64,000 nucleotides of DNA from Actinokineospora diospyrosa (GCF_024171925.1 NZ_JAMTCO010000018.1:140622-204621); one strand, 5' to 3'; shown: positions 46,601 to 54,813, counted from the stretch's first letter. The notes: a model not told the origin generated them from the sequence alone. Translations and numbers: made by a program.

Positions 46601-47452
46601 AGCGAGCTTCGGCTGGTCGACGGCGAGGTTGTCCTCAAGCTCGGTCTGCCGCGCCTGCCCGATCTCCAGCGCTTGCTCTACCTCGGCCCTCTTGCGTCGC
46701 GCGGTGCTCTCGTCTGCCTCTTCGCGGGCAAGGTCGCCGCGCTGGGTGACGAGGTCGTCGGCGAACAGGCGCAGCCGGGAGTCACGCAGCTCGGACTGCA
46801 CGGTCTGCGCCTTGCGCGCGATCTCGGCCTGCTTGCCCAGCGGCTTGAGCTGGCGGCGCAGCTCGGCGGTGAGGTCGTTGAGCCGGGTCAGGTTGGCCTG
46901 CATCGCGTCGAGCTTGCGAATGGCCTTCTCTTTGCGCTTGCGGTGTTTGAGGACGCCTGCGGCCTCCTCGATGAACGCGCGGCGCTCCTCCGGCTTGGAC
47001 TCCAGGATCGCCGCCAGCTGGCCCTGCCCGACGATGACGTGCATCTCGCGGCCGATACCGGAGTCCGACAGCAGTTCCTGGACGTCCATCAGGCGGCAGC
47101 CCTGGCCGTTGATCTCGTACTCGCTGGCGCCGTCGCGGAACATCCGGCGGGTGATCGACACCTCGGCGTAGTCGATGGGCAGCGCGCCGTCGGCGTTATC
47201 GATGGTGAGGGTCACCTCGGCGCGGCCAAGAGGGGCGCGACCGGAGGTCCCCGCGAAGATGACGTCTTCCATCTTGCCGCCGCGCAGACCCTTGGCGCTG
47301 CCCTCACCCATCACCCAGCGCAACGCGTCGAGCACGTTGGACTTACCGGAGCCGTTAGGGCCGACGACGCAGGTGATGCCCGGCTCGAACTTGAGCGTTG
47401 TCGCCGAGGCGAAGGACTTGAACCCCTTCAGCGTCAGGCTCTTGAGGTGCAC
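43649..47452 (-). CDS. smc: Chromosome segregation protein SMC
   Basis: ATPase that organises and segregates the chromosome. The 1267-residue protein has the N-terminal Walker A (GPNGSGKSNVLDAL), two long coiled coils (about 170-500 and 690-1000) around a hinge near 505-660, then the signature LSGGEKSLVAVAML and Walker B PFYVMDEVEAALDD. The last 75 residues are an Ala/Glu/Pro-rich acidic tail not found in most SMCs. Neighbouring scpA/scpB are absent here, as is usual in actinobacteria. Confidence 0.97.
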   Translation of the reverse strand: MHLKSLTLKGFKSFASATTLKFEPGITCVVGPNGSGKSNVLDALRWVMGEGSAKGLRGGKMEDVIFAGTSGRAPLGRAEVTLTIDNADGALPIDYAEVSITRRMFRDGASEYEINGQGCRLMDVQELLSDSGIGREMHVIVGQGQLAAILESKPEERRAFIEEAAGVLKHRKRKEKAIRKLDAMQANLTRLNDLTAELRRQLKPLGKQAEIARKAQTVQSELRDSRLRLFADDLVTQRGDLAREEADESTARRKRAEVEQALEIGQARQTELEDNLAVDQPKLAAAQETWYRLSALEERLRGTVRLAVERARHLSAAVDAPRGGRDPEELEEEAEHTAMREAELFEAVAEARYTLAESTERRAELERMVQAAEKAHMAAVRAIADRREGLARLAGQVEAFRSKAGATDEEIERLSYTLGEASERAEIAAEELAVAQEETGVEDTDDATLAERNSQANSSLDAARARVEELVRSERQAEKDIASWRARVDALSLGLSRKDGAGALLAASGRLPGLLGSVAALLTVEPGAEAALAAALGPVADAVAVADPDGALDALRLLRTGDAGRAGMLIGGPDTPLDRSTWPALPPGARWAVDLVRAPDALVPAVHRALDRMAVVDGLDQAKDLVALHPAVRAVTSEGDVLGAHWAVGGSEKARSVIEVQAAVDEANAKLSAAERAAEQASAALEGARAEQQSRRTEVDAVKEALNEGKVRAARSAERLNRLRAAVRSAEAEAERTRGQRAKVEQARADALTRLAELEERLAVVEQEQAVDDEPDSAERDEFTAALATARQEEMESRLTLRTSEERHRALQGKADQLRRAARAEREARERSARALASRKRGATIAEAVVDGGELALRRIAESLGRSAQERDAIQAQRAERERVLAEVRGKVRELSTELEKLTDAVHRDEVLRAEQRLRLEQLETKIAETFGIGLEDLVAEYGPQVPVPPSPGELAEYEAAKERGEEVTMPASTPYDRETQARRAKRAERDLSLLGKVNPLALEEFAALEERYKFLSTQLEDLKATRRDLLTVIKEVDDKILEVFASAYEDVAREFITVFNVLFPGGEGRMILTEPEDMLSTGVDVEARPPGKKVKRLSLLSGGEKSLVAVAMLVAIFRARPSPFYVMDEVEAALDDTNMRRLIGLLEQLRASSQLIIITHQKPTMEIADALYGVSMRGDGITQVISQRIQRSARAEVPSVAIPAAAAAPAVESIPAAPAPVEADAPEAVEPAAPEANLESKEAVEPEGTVGATELAPAESESAPAE

Positions 47453-47632
47453 GAGGCGGGACCCTTCAGGTGAGGCTCCGCTGGGACAGGAGCCGCCGTC
47501 ATCCGAGCGAGACTACCCGTGCCGGATGGCCGTTCCGGGGAGGCGGGGCCCACAAGGCCGGGCGGTCTTCCCGTCACCGCTGGTCAGCGCGGTGCGGGTG
47601 TCCGGGCGGTGCGAGGTGTCGGGTGCGTCAGC

Positions 47633-47674
47633 GGTGTCCGAACCGCGGCGTCCGAACAGCGGTGTCCGAACAGC
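47633..47674. repeat. Three 14-bp tandem repeats between smc and the anti-sigma gene
   Basis: GGTGTCCGAACCGC, GGCGTCCGAACAGC and GGTGTCCGAACAGC occur back to back just after the anti-sigma stop. The rest of this 227-bp gap shows nothing clear. Confidence 0.6.
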
Positions 47675-47679
47675 GGGGA

Positions 47680-48420
47680 TCAGGACGGTGCCGGGATGTC
47701 GACGAGCACGATGTCGTCGTCGGTCATGACCTGGACCCGGGAGATCCTGGTCAGGTTGATCGACGTGCTGCCCGGGATCGACTCGCCCTCGCCGTAGCTG
47801 GTCGCCCACCAGCCCGCGACCTCCGGGTAGCCGTCGCGGCCGCGGACCACCAGCTTGCACGGCTTGCCCGGCGGCACGTCGTGCAGGCGGATCTTGACCT
47901 CGGTGCCCCAGGCGCGGTCGGTGAGGTCGATGTCGGCGCGGACCCCGCTGGCCGGGTCGGTCGCCGACCAGCTGACCATCACCGGCTGCGGGCCCTCCTT
48001 CTCGTGCAGCCGCTCGTAGACCAGCACGCCGCCCACCGAGAGCGCGACCACCACGGCCGCGGCAGCGGCCATGAGGGCCCACCTGCGCGCCCGCCGGGAC
48101 ATGTCGATCTCCGGGACCGCGGTCGCGACCGGGGCCGGGGCGGGCACCGGGGCGGGTGGCTCCGCGTCGAGCGGGTCGTCGTCGTACCAGCTGGGCGGGT
48201 CGACCTGGTCGACCGCGCGCAGGTCGGCGGGCACCTCGGGGGTGTCCTCGAAGTCCGCGGCGGAGATGCGGTGCAGCAGACCGGGCAGCGGGGCCAGCCG
48301 GACCAGCTCGCGGCGGCAGTCCGCGCACCCGGCGGCGTGCACCTCGAACGCGGAGCGCTCCGCGGGGTCGAGGGCGCCGAGCAGGTAGGCCCCCAGCGAG
48401 AAGGTGTGCGAACAGGTCAC
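47680..48420 (-). CDS. Membrane anti-sigma factor with zinc-finger domain
   Basis: Holds the ECF sigma factor encoded next to it. The 246-residue protein has an N-terminal anti-sigma domain with the zinc motif H-A-A-G-C-A-D-C (zf-HC2 type), a Pro-rich linker, one membrane helix (ALMAAAAAVVVALSVGGVLV) and an RskA-like extracytoplasmic domain of about 110 residues. Such proteins are cut in the membrane on a signal. The start overlaps the sigma gene stop by 4 bp. Confidence 0.92.
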   Translation of the reverse strand: MTCSHTFSLGAYLLGALDPAERSAFEVHAAGCADCRRELVRLAPLPGLLHRISAADFEDTPEVPADLRAVDQVDPPSWYDDDPLDAEPPAPVPAPAPVATAVPEIDMSRRARRWALMAAAAAVVVALSVGGVLVYERLHEKEGPQPVMVSWSATDPASGVRADIDLTDRAWGTEVKIRLHDVPPGKPCKLVVRGRDGYPEVAGWWATSYGEGESIPGSTSINLTRISRVQVMTDDDIVLVDIPAPS

Positions 48421-48932
48421 AGCTCCGTCACCCCCCGCTCCTCGAGCGCGTCGCGCAGGGCGCGCAGGGCGTAGAACGACCGGGACTTGACCGTGCCCGC
48501 CGGGACGCCGAGCACCTTGGCCGCCTCGGCGACGGTGCGGCGGCGGTAGAACAGCTCGGCGATCACCGCGCGGTGGTCGTGGGAGAGCGCGCGCATGGCC
48601 TCCGCCACCTGCCAGCCCTGCAGGACCTGCTCGAACTCGTCGCCCGCGCGCGGCCAGTCGGCACCGTCGATGGGCACCTCGGCGACCCGCGCGCTCTGCC
48701 TGCGGTAGCCGGAGATCACCAGGTTCTTAGCGACGGTGTAGAGCCAGGGCCCGGCCTTGTCGGCCTCGAGCGACCCGGCGTGGCGCCATGCCCGCAACAG
48801 TGTCTCCTGCACGACATCCTCGGCGCGCTGGTGGTCTCCGCCGACCGCGCGCAGCACGTAGCCGAGCAGCGGTCGCCGGTATCGGCTGTAGAGCTCTCGG
48901 ACGAACTCGTCGTCCTGCCCCGGGCTCCCCAC
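48417..48932 (-). CDS. ECF-type RNA polymerase sigma factor
   Basis: Short 171-residue sigma-70 family protein with region 2 (YRRPLLGYVLRAVGGDHQRAEDVVQET split in helix 2.1/2.2) and region 4 (RRTVAEAAKVLGVPAGTVKSRSFYAL). The overlapped anti-sigma gene downstream forms the usual pair. It most resembles the SigK/SigL group linked with RskA-type anti-sigma factors; the regulon cannot be inferred. No conventional GGAAC promoter is evident immediately upstream. Confidence 0.93.
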   Translation of the reverse strand: MGSPGQDDEFVRELYSRYRRPLLGYVLRAVGGDHQRAEDVVQETLLRAWRHAGSLEADKAGPWLYTVAKNLVISGYRRQSARVAEVPIDGADWPRAGDEFEQVLQGWQVAEAMRALSHDHRAVIAELFYRRRTVAEAAKVLGVPAGTVKSRSFYALRALRDALEERGVTEL

Positions 48933-48984
48933 GTTCAGGGCTTACGCCTCCCGGTGCCGGTTGGTTCACTGTGGACCCGGTCAC

Positions 48985-49269
48985 TCAACGTTCGAGAAAC
49001 CCGCTCAGGTTCCCCTTGGCCGGATCCCACCGCTCGACGACCGAGACGACGGTGCCCGGGGTCTGCCCCGAGCGCAGCGCGTCGAGCAGCGCGTCGCACC
49101 GCTCGCGCGGCCCCTCGGCGACCACCTCGACCCGCCCGTCGTCGGTGTTGCGGGCCCAGCCGAGCAGCCCGAGGCGCAACGCCTGCGAGCGCGTCCACCA
49201 GCGGAAACCCACACCCTGGACGTGCCCGCGGACGAACGCGGTGAGCCGAGTCCCCGACACGGGTCCCAT
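48985..49269 (-). CDS. acyP: Acylphosphatase
   Basis: Hydrolyses acyl phosphates. The 94-residue protein has the catalytic Arg in VQGVGFRWW and Asn in [13 protein letters not shown], both conserved. The start is ATG at 49269; a GTG four codons inside (VSGTRL) is also possible. In other actinobacteria acyP lies close to smc and mutM, as here. Confidence 0.92.
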   Translation of the reverse strand: MGPVSGTRLTAFVRGHVQGVGFRWWTRSQALRLGLLGWARNTDDGRVEVVAEGPRERCDALLDALRSGQTPGTVVSVVERWDPAKGNLSGFLER

Positions 49270-49317
49270 GATCGCACGTGTTGTCGCGGGGACCCGTGCC
49301 GGAGATCACGCTGCCGG

Positions 49318-50823
49318 TCAGGCGGTGCCGAAGGTGGGCGCGTCGACCGCCCAGTACCAGTTGTTGGCGCCGTTGCTCAGCCGCCAGGTGACCTTCGCGG
49401 ACTGCGCCCCGGCGGGCACAGCGACCGAGAGCGCCTCGATCTTCGCGATGGCGTCACCGGTGTAGGTCAGCGCGGTCTTGGCGGCGCCACCGTCGAAGGA
49501 CACCGTCACAGTGGCGGTCTCGTTGCCTTCCTTGCGGTAGTGCGAACTGAAGCCGATCTTGAGGGTGGCCTTACCCGAGACGGTGACCGCGGGCGAGGTC
49601 AGCGCACTGTTGAAGGCGCCGGAGGTGGCCTTGTCCGACCACTCGTCCGAGTCGGCGACGGCGAACACGCCTCGAGCGCGGACGTTGTTCTCGCGGCTCT
49701 GCCCCGTCTCGGTCCGGGTCCAGAAGTCGTCGGTGGCGAAGGACCAGCCGCGCCACTCAGCCATCCCGCCGGTGCCCATCGCGGAGTTGTCGATGATCCA
49801 GCCGGACGGGGTCGTCTTGGTCCAACCGCGCACCGAGGTGGGAATACCGGTTTCGTCTACGCGTGTTTGCAGCGAGCCGATAAGACCGTCGAAGGGGTCG
49901 CCGGTAGCGGTACCCAGCACTCGACCGTCGAGCGCAGCGGGGATGGCGACACCAAGCAGGGACAGCACGGTGGGGGCCACATCGACGTTCTTAGGCGCGA
50001 TGGCAGGAGTGCCCGGGGTGGTGCCAGGGCCGTTGCGGATGATGAACGAAGCGCGCTCCGGCGGGGTAAGACCGCCGTGGCCACCGGCGTCGGTGTGGCC
50101 GTGGTCGGCCGAGACCAGGATGGTCCAGTCCTCGTTGGGGTAGGTCGCCCGGGCCCGGATGGTGTCGACGAACTGCTTGACCCGCTGGTCGGTCGCCGCG
50201 ATGGCGTTGAGGTAGCAGGTGGTCGCGGCACCGCAGTTGTGCCCGGCGGCGTCGACGTCGTCGAGGACCACGAAGCTCGCGTCCGGGCCGACGTCGCGCA
50301 GCCGCGCCACGGTCTGGGTCGTGGTGTCGGTGTCGTTGGCGCCGTTGGCGCGCGCGTCGACCGCGCCGGAGAAGATCGCCTTGCCCGCCGAGTCGTTGAC
50401 CAGCGGGTCCCAGGTCGCCGCGGCGAAGGTCGACAGCGCCGGGCGGGCCGACTCGATCCGGGTCAGGAAGTCCGGGTAGGTCGCCAGGTTGGTGGAACTC
50501 CCCCAGCTGTTGCTGAGCACGCGGTGCTTGTCTGGCCAAGTTCCGGTGGCCAGGGTGGCCCAGCCCGGGCCGGACAGGGTGGGCGCGAAGGGGTTGTCGT
50601 AGAGCACCGTCTTGCTCGACGAGCCGGTGGCGATCAGGCTGTCCAGGGTGGGGGCGTCGGCCGGGGCGATCCGGTCGAACAGCAGTCCGTCGATGCCGAT
50701 GACCAGGACTTTCGGCGTCTTGGCCGCCGCGTGGGCCGCGGTCGCGGTGAGCGCGGGGACGAGCAGCGCCCCGGCAGCGACAGCCAGGGACGCGAACAGG
50801 GCGGGGAGTCGGTTTCGCCGCAA
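49318..50823 (-). CDS. Secreted alkaline phosphatase/phosphodiesterase superfamily protein
   Basis: The 501-residue exported enzyme starts at TTG 50823 with GGAGGAACCC just before it and a signal peptide (LPALFASLAVAAGALL, cut near AHA-A). The alkaline-phosphatase fold is shown by VLVIGIDGLLFDRI (metal Asp), LSGPGWATLATGTWPDKH (Thr nucleophile region), VVLDDVDAAGHNC and VSADHGHTDAGGHGG. This resembles nucleotide pyrophosphatase/phosphodiesterases. The last 170 residues form a beta-rich domain with GWSFATDDFWTRTE, perhaps substrate- or wall-binding. Confidence 0.88.
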   Translation of the reverse strand: MRRNRLPALFASLAVAAGALLVPALTATAAHAAAKTPKVLVIGIDGLLFDRIAPADAPTLDSLIATGSSSKTVLYDNPFAPTLSGPGWATLATGTWPDKHRVLSNSWGSSTNLATYPDFLTRIESARPALSTFAAATWDPLVNDSAGKAIFSGAVDARANGANDTDTTTQTVARLRDVGPDASFVVLDDVDAAGHNCGAATTCYLNAIAATDQRVKQFVDTIRARATYPNEDWTILVSADHGHTDAGGHGGLTPPERASFIIRNGPGTTPGTPAIAPKNVDVAPTVLSLLGVAIPAALDGRVLGTATGDPFDGLIGSLQTRVDETGIPTSVRGWTKTTPSGWIIDNSAMGTGGMAEWRGWSFATDDFWTRTETGQSRENNVRARGVFAVADSDEWSDKATSGAFNSALTSPAVTVSGKATLKIGFSSHYRKEGNETATVTVSFDGGAAKTALTYTGDAIAKIEALSVAVPAGAQSAKVTWRLSNGANNWYWAVDAPTFGTA

Positions 50824-51039
50824 GGGTTCCTCCAAGGACTGGGGTCCGGCGAGTACGGCGACAGGGTCCTGTACAGACAAGTCATCGACAACGCACCGCG
50901 GTCGTTCGGCGACCGAACGGTGGGTGAACAGCTGTCGCGGGCCGCCGATCGCGTGGCCGGCCGCACCGGCTCCCCGGGCGGGTGATAGCTTGCCGCGCCG
51001 TGACCCGCCTTGCCGACGGGTCAGGGAGGTAGGACCCGC

Positions 51040-51522
51040 ATGTCCGAGCCAGCCGACGATGATTTCGACGACTTCGAGGACTCTGCAGCCGACGACCGAT
51101 CCGGTCTGCGCCGCTCCCCCTACGCCGTGCTCGGCGTCGCCGGGGTCGTGAGCGCGACCGTGTTCGCCGCCGTGGCCGCGTTCGCCGCCGGGGACGGTGA
51201 GGACGCCCAGTCCCCCGGTACCGAGGTGACGGTCAACCAGACGACGACCACGACCACCACCACGACGACGACAACCGAGGCGACGACCACGGACGTCACG
51301 ACGACGACGGACGCCACCACCACGGAGTCGACCACCACGACGACCGAGGCGGAGCCGACGACGACCACGACCACCACCAAGCGGCCGAACCGGCCGACCA
51401 CGACCACGACGGTCCGGCCGCCGAACAGCCCGACGACGGTGCCGACGGTCCCGACCTCGGACCCGACGACCACCACCACGACCACCACAACGCCGCCGCC
51501 CACGACGACGACCACCACGTAA
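51040..51522 (+). CDS. Thr-rich membrane-anchored protein
   Basis: The 160-residue product has an acidic head (MSEPADDDFDDFEDSAADD), one membrane helix (VLGVAGVVSATVFAAVAAFAA) and a C-terminal region of about 90 residues that is more than half Thr, with Pro and some Glu/Asp. This is a low-complexity, probably mannosylated stalk outside the cell. The ATG at 51040 follows GGGAGGTAGG. The stop is 62 bp before the CAP protein, which has a similar Thr-rich stalk; they probably act at the same surface. Confidence 0.8.
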   Translation: MSEPADDDFDDFEDSAADDRSGLRRSPYAVLGVAGVVSATVFAAVAAFAAGDGEDAQSPGTEVTVNQTTTTTTTTTTTTEATTTDVTTTTDATTTESTTTTTEAEPTTTTTTTKRPNRPTTTTTVRPPNSPTTVPTVPTSDPTTTTTTTTTPPPTTTTTT

Positions 51523-51584
51523 ATCTCGGTACAACGAGTAACCGAGGGTGGCGATATCACCCGTTAGTGGTACGTTGCCAAACC

Positions 51585-52328
51585 GTGACACGACGACGCC
51601 GCCACGGCGGTCGACGGTTCGGTGTGGTGTCCGCCGTGCTCGTAGCCTTGGCGATTGGCGCGGGCACGGCTGGGATCACCACGGTGATGACAGCCCCCAG
51701 CGTGGGTGACGGCACGATCGGCACCCCCGATCAGGCGTCCCTCGACCGTGAGATGACCATGGTCGACGGGGCCACCGCGGGCTCGACCGCGGCCGCCCCG
51801 ACCAGCACCTCGACAACGCTGTCCTCGGCGAGCACGACACCGACCACAACGACGACGACCACCACCTCGGCCCCGGTCACCACGACCACCACCACGGTCA
51901 AGCCGACGACCACGACGCCGAAGCCGACCACGACCACCGCGAAGCCACCGCCGGTGGACTCGTCGGTCGCCGGGCAGGTCCTGACGATCACCAACGAGGA
52001 GCGCGCCAAGGCGGGCTGCTCGCCGGTGGCGCTCGACTCGCGGCTCAACCAGGCCGCGCAGGACCACAGCGCGGACATGTCGGCGCAGAACTACTTCTCG
52101 CACACCAGCCTCGACGGCCGCACGTTCGTCGACCGGGCGAAGGCCGCCGGGTACACCAGCCCGGGCGCGGAGAACATCGCCAAGGGGCAGCGGACGGCCG
52201 CCCAGGTGATGACCGCGTGGATGAACTCCGCGGGCCACCGCGCCAACATCCTCAACTGCGGCCTCAAGACCATGGGGCTGGGCTTTGTGCAGAACGGGTA
52301 CTACTGGACTCAGATGTTTGGTTGGTAA
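51585..52328 (+). CDS. Exported CAP-domain (SCP/PR1-like) protein
   Basis: The 247-residue protein has an N-terminal signal anchor (FGVVSAVLVALAIGAGTAGI), a Thr/Pro stalk and a C-terminal CAP domain with ITNEERAKAGCSPVALDSRL, HSADMSAQNYFSHTS, GENIAKGQRTAAQVMTAWMNSAGHRANILN split into its CAP motifs. I choose GTG at 51585, nine bases after a TACGTT box, so the mRNA may be leaderless; a GTG at 51567 is possible but lies upstream of that box. No RBS is seen at either. The domain's role in bacteria is not settled. Confidence 0.83.
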   Translation: MTRRRRHGGRRFGVVSAVLVALAIGAGTAGITTVMTAPSVGDGTIGTPDQASLDREMTMVDGATAGSTAAAPTSTSTTLSSASTTPTTTTTTTTSAPVTTTTTTVKPTTTTPKPTTTTAKPPPVDSSVAGQVLTITNEERAKAGCSPVALDSRLNQAAQDHSADMSAQNYFSHTSLDGRTFVDRAKAAGYTSPGAENIAKGQRTAAQVMTAWMNSAGHRANILNCGLKTMGLGFVQNGYYWTQMFGW

Positions 52329-52385
52329 GGCGAGCTCGGTTGGGCGAGCTCGGTTGGTAGGGCGCGCTCGGTGATGGGTGCCGGG

Positions 52386-53066
52386 TCAGGGTTCGAACCG
52401 GTAGCCCATGCCCGCCTCGGTGATCAGGTGCCGTGGGCGGGCGGGCTCCGGTTCGAGTTTCCGGCGCAACTGGGCCACGTACACCCGTAGGTAGTGGGTT
52501 TCGTTGGCGTAGGCGGGACCCCAGACCTCTTGTAGCAACTGCTTCTGCGCCACCAACCGGCCCCTGTTGCGCGCCAACAGTTCCAAGATGCCCCACTCGG
52601 TCGGGGTCAGGTGTACATCGGCGCCCTCGCGTCGGACCTTCTTCGCCGCAAGGTCCACGGTGAAGGATGCCGTCTCCACCAAGGCCTCTTCCGTTGCGGA
52701 GGAGGTGGTCCCACGGCGCACGGCAGCGCGGAGGCGGGCAAGGAGTTCATCCATGCCGAACGGCTTGGTGACGTAGTCGTCGGCGCCAGCGTCCAACGCC
52801 TTGACCTTGTCGGTGGAGTCTCCGCGCGCGGAAAGAACGATGATGGGGACCGTGCTCCAGCCTCTTAGGCCTTCGATGACTTCCGCCCCGTCGATGTCCG
52901 GTAGGCCTAGGTCGAGCACGATGACATCCGGCTTGCTTTCCGCTGCCGCGCGTAGGGCGGCCGCACCGTCGTGAGCGGTGTGGACCTCGTAGCCGCGCGC
53001 CGTGAGGTTGATGCGCAGTGCGCGGACGATCTGGGGTTCGTCGTCGACTACGAGCACTGTGGTCAC
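52386..53066 (-). CDS. kdpE: OmpR-type response regulator, KdpE-like
   Basis: The 226-residue protein has a receiver with VVDDEPQIVRAL, phospho-acceptor Asp in VIVLDLGLPD, and Lys in VTKPFGMDEL, and a C-terminal winged helix (LTPTEWGILELLARNRGRLV, THYLRVYVAQLRRKLE). The closest match I can name is KdpE of potassium transport. No kdpD, kdpFABC or other kinase gene is nearby, so this is an orphan and the substrate link is not supported by context. It ends near tandem GGCGAGCTCGGTTGG repeats at 52329-52368. Confidence 0.83.
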   Translation of the reverse strand: MTTVLVVDDEPQIVRALRINLTARGYEVHTAHDGAAALRAAAESKPDVIVLDLGLPDIDGAEVIEGLRGWSTVPIIVLSARGDSTDKVKALDAGADDYVTKPFGMDELLARLRAAVRRGTTSSATEEALVETASFTVDLAAKKVRREGADVHLTPTEWGILELLARNRGRLVAQKQLLQEVWGPAYANETHYLRVYVAQLRRKLEPEPARPRHLITEAGMGYRFEP

Positions 53067-53114
53067 GGCAGCTCCAGATCAGGGCGGTCCCGTGCATCCT
53101 CGCACCACGCAGGC

Positions 53115-53155
53115 GGTCCGGCCGCAAGGAAGCATGCTCCTCTTACGGCCGGACC
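53115..53155 (-). terminator. Hairpin between the HAAS gene and kdpE
   Basis: GGTCCGGCCG (53115-53124) pairs with CGGCCGGACC (53146-53155), and the inner AAGGA/TCCT segments extend the stem. It follows the HAAS gene stop on the minus strand and could terminate that operon. No T-run. Confidence 0.5.
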
Positions 53156-53174
53156 TGTTGGCGCCCTGCGCAAC

Positions 53175-53192
53175 CTTGACGGCATCTTGACG
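53175..53192. promoter_or_regulatory. Direct repeat CTTGACG x2 upstream of kdpE
   Basis: CTTGACGGCATCTTGACG has two CTTGACG copies starting 11 bp apart, the spacing used by OmpR-type dimers. It lies about 110 bp before kdpE, just after the HAAS gene. It could be an autoregulatory site. Confidence 0.35.
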
Positions 53193-54401
53193 CTATGGCG
53201 TAGGCGTCACCGTTGTCGGAACGCTGGGCGCGGGAGTTGACGTCAACGGAGGTGTCGCCGCCGTGGTGGTCGGCGCGGTTGCCGGTGACGTCGCCGATGC
53301 CGTGGTCGTCGGTGGGGTGCTCGCCGACGCACCGGGCGAGATCGGCCGCGTGGGCACCGACGGCGTGCGGTCGGTCGCTCCAGGCGGCAGCGGCACGAAC
53401 GGTATTCCGGACTCCACCACGCAGGTGCGGTTCCGGTACTCGATGCGCGGCAACGGGAACCTGTTGTCGAAGTTCCGCTCGTTGCCCCTGTCTTCGCAGT
53501 ACTCGCCGTAGAGCTTGAGCGGTGTCCCGTCTTCGTCATAGAGGTAGAACTGCGGGATCGCGTTGCCCTCTTCGTCTACCGCGTAGACGTTGTTGACGTA
53601 GGAACCGTTGTAGTACAGGCCACTAGGGCTGTACGGGTAACCGTTGCTCTCCCGGGTGCTGGCGCTGATGCCAAATGCCAGCAGCGCGATCGCCACCCCC
53701 GCGAGGAAAGCGTTTGCCACCACCACGACCGGCAACAGCCGCCGGTCGTCGCGCGAGCGCGGCCCCGCCCAGGACACCAGCGCCACCACGGTGAGCACCA
53801 CGAGCGCGCTCTCCGCCTGGCCCGCCATCAGGGTCACCACGAGCAGCAGCACCCGGACCAGCCACCACGCGGGGCGCAGCGACCGCAGGTAGGCGACCGC
53901 GCGGGGCGGCAGCTTGTCCAGGAGGGCGAGCGCGCCCCGGTTCGCGAACCGGTACGAGCCGAGGGCCTCGACGTCGCTGGGGCGGACCCGGTCGGTGAAC
54001 AGCAGCATCAGCGCGGGGATCGCGAAGACCACGCACAACCCCAGCACGGCGAACTTGCCGCTGCCGCCGCTCAGGGCCACCAGCCCGGAGCCGAGCGCGA
54101 CCACGATCGACACCACGGTGACCAGCAGGGTGTACCTGGCCGCCCACAAGGCGGACCCGCCGGTCGGACCGGGCGGTGGGTACCCGCCCGCCGCCCGCAG
54201 CTCGGCCGCGTACGCCTCCGGTGTGCCCAACCGGCCGATGACCCCGTCGAGATCACCCGTCTCGGTGAACACCTCGGTGACGTGCGGCTCCACGTCCTCC
54301 ATCACCTCGGCCAACTCGTCGGCGGGCAGGTCAGCCAACGCCGTCCGCACCCGGCCGAGGTACTCGGCCAACCCAGGCCGTGCCTTCGTCTCGGCGCTCA
54401 C
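53193..54401 (-). CDS. HAAS-domain membrane protein
   Basis: The 402-residue protein begins with a HAAS helical domain (YLGRVRTALADLPADELAEVMEDVE, split after PAD) that in the family pairs with PadR regulators. It then has several membrane helices (about 100-270), a Tyr/Asn-rich extracellular region with GLYYNGSYVNNVYAVDEEGN and a Thr/Pro/Ser-rich C-terminal tail ending VTPTP. Two cysteines (EYCEDRG and RTCVVES) may form a disulphide. Coupled to padR by a 4-bp overlap. Confidence 0.85.
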   Translation of the reverse strand: MSAETKARPGLAEYLGRVRTALADLPADELAEVMEDVEPHVTEVFTETGDLDGVIGRLGTPEAYAAELRAAGGYPPPGPTGGSALWAARYTLLVTVVSIVVALGSGLVALSGGSGKFAVLGLCVVFAIPALMLLFTDRVRPSDVEALGSYRFANRGALALLDKLPPRAVAYLRSLRPAWWLVRVLLLVVTLMAGQAESALVVLTVVALVSWAGPRSRDDRRLLPVVVVANAFLAGVAIALLAFGISASTRESNGYPYSPSGLYYNGSYVNNVYAVDEEGNAIPQFYLYDEDGTPLKLYGEYCEDRGNERNFDNRFPLPRIEYRNRTCVVESGIPFVPLPPGATDRTPSVPTRPISPGASASTPPTTTASATSPATAPTTTAATPPLTSTPAPSVPTTVTPTP

Positions 54402-54727
54402 GCCGCGGCCTCCTTCGTCAGAATCCCGTCCATCGCCTCGGCGAACGCGCGCCAGGCGCGCTCCGAGTCGACCAACCGCTCCCGCCCGGCGTCGTTGACG
54501 CCGTAGTACTTGCGGTGCGGCCCCTCGTCACTGGGGACCACGTAAGAGGTGAGCAGCCCCGCCCGGTACAGCCGCCGCAACGTCCCGTACACGGAGGCGT
54601 CCCCGACCTCCTCCAACCCCCCACCCCGAAGCCGCCGCAACACGTCGTACCCGTACCCGTCCTCATCCCGCAGGACGGCGAGTACGGCGAGGTCCAGCAC
54701 TCCCTTGAGCAACTGGCTGGTATCCAT
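54398..54727 (-). CDS. PadR family transcriptional regulator
   Basis: The 109-residue winged-helix repressor (ATG at 54727, GGAGG six bases upstream) has LDLAVLAVLRDEDGYGYDVLRRL and SVYGTLRRLYRAGLL, the recognition helix region, then GPHRKYYGVNDAGRERLVD split at GV. A GTG two codons earlier is too close to the RBS. It lies at the head of a two-gene operon with the HAAS protein, a common arrangement in which PadR controls its own operon and responds to a ligand. Confidence 0.92.
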   Translation of the reverse strand: MDTSQLLKGVLDLAVLAVLRDEDGYGYDVLRRLRGGGLEEVGDASVYGTLRRLYRAGLLTSYVVPSDEGPHRKYYGVNDAGRERLVDSERAWRAFAEAMDGILTKEAAA

Positions 54728-54739
54728 GCGCACCCTCCC

Positions 54740-54783
54740 ACTATCGCGCTGTGGACACTATTGCGCATAGCGCACTACCGCGC
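54740..54783. promoter_or_regulatory. Probable PadR operator: three 10-bp repeats
   Basis: ACTATCGCGC, ACTATTGCGC and ACTACCGCGC start at 54740, 54757 and 54774, exactly 17 bp apart, just before the padR ribosome binding site. The central copy lies in the imperfect palindrome CTATTGCGCATAG. This is where autorepression by PadR would act. Confidence 0.55.
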
Positions 54784-54813
54784 AAGCCACACCCCCCTCC
54801 TCTGCCTTGCTCA

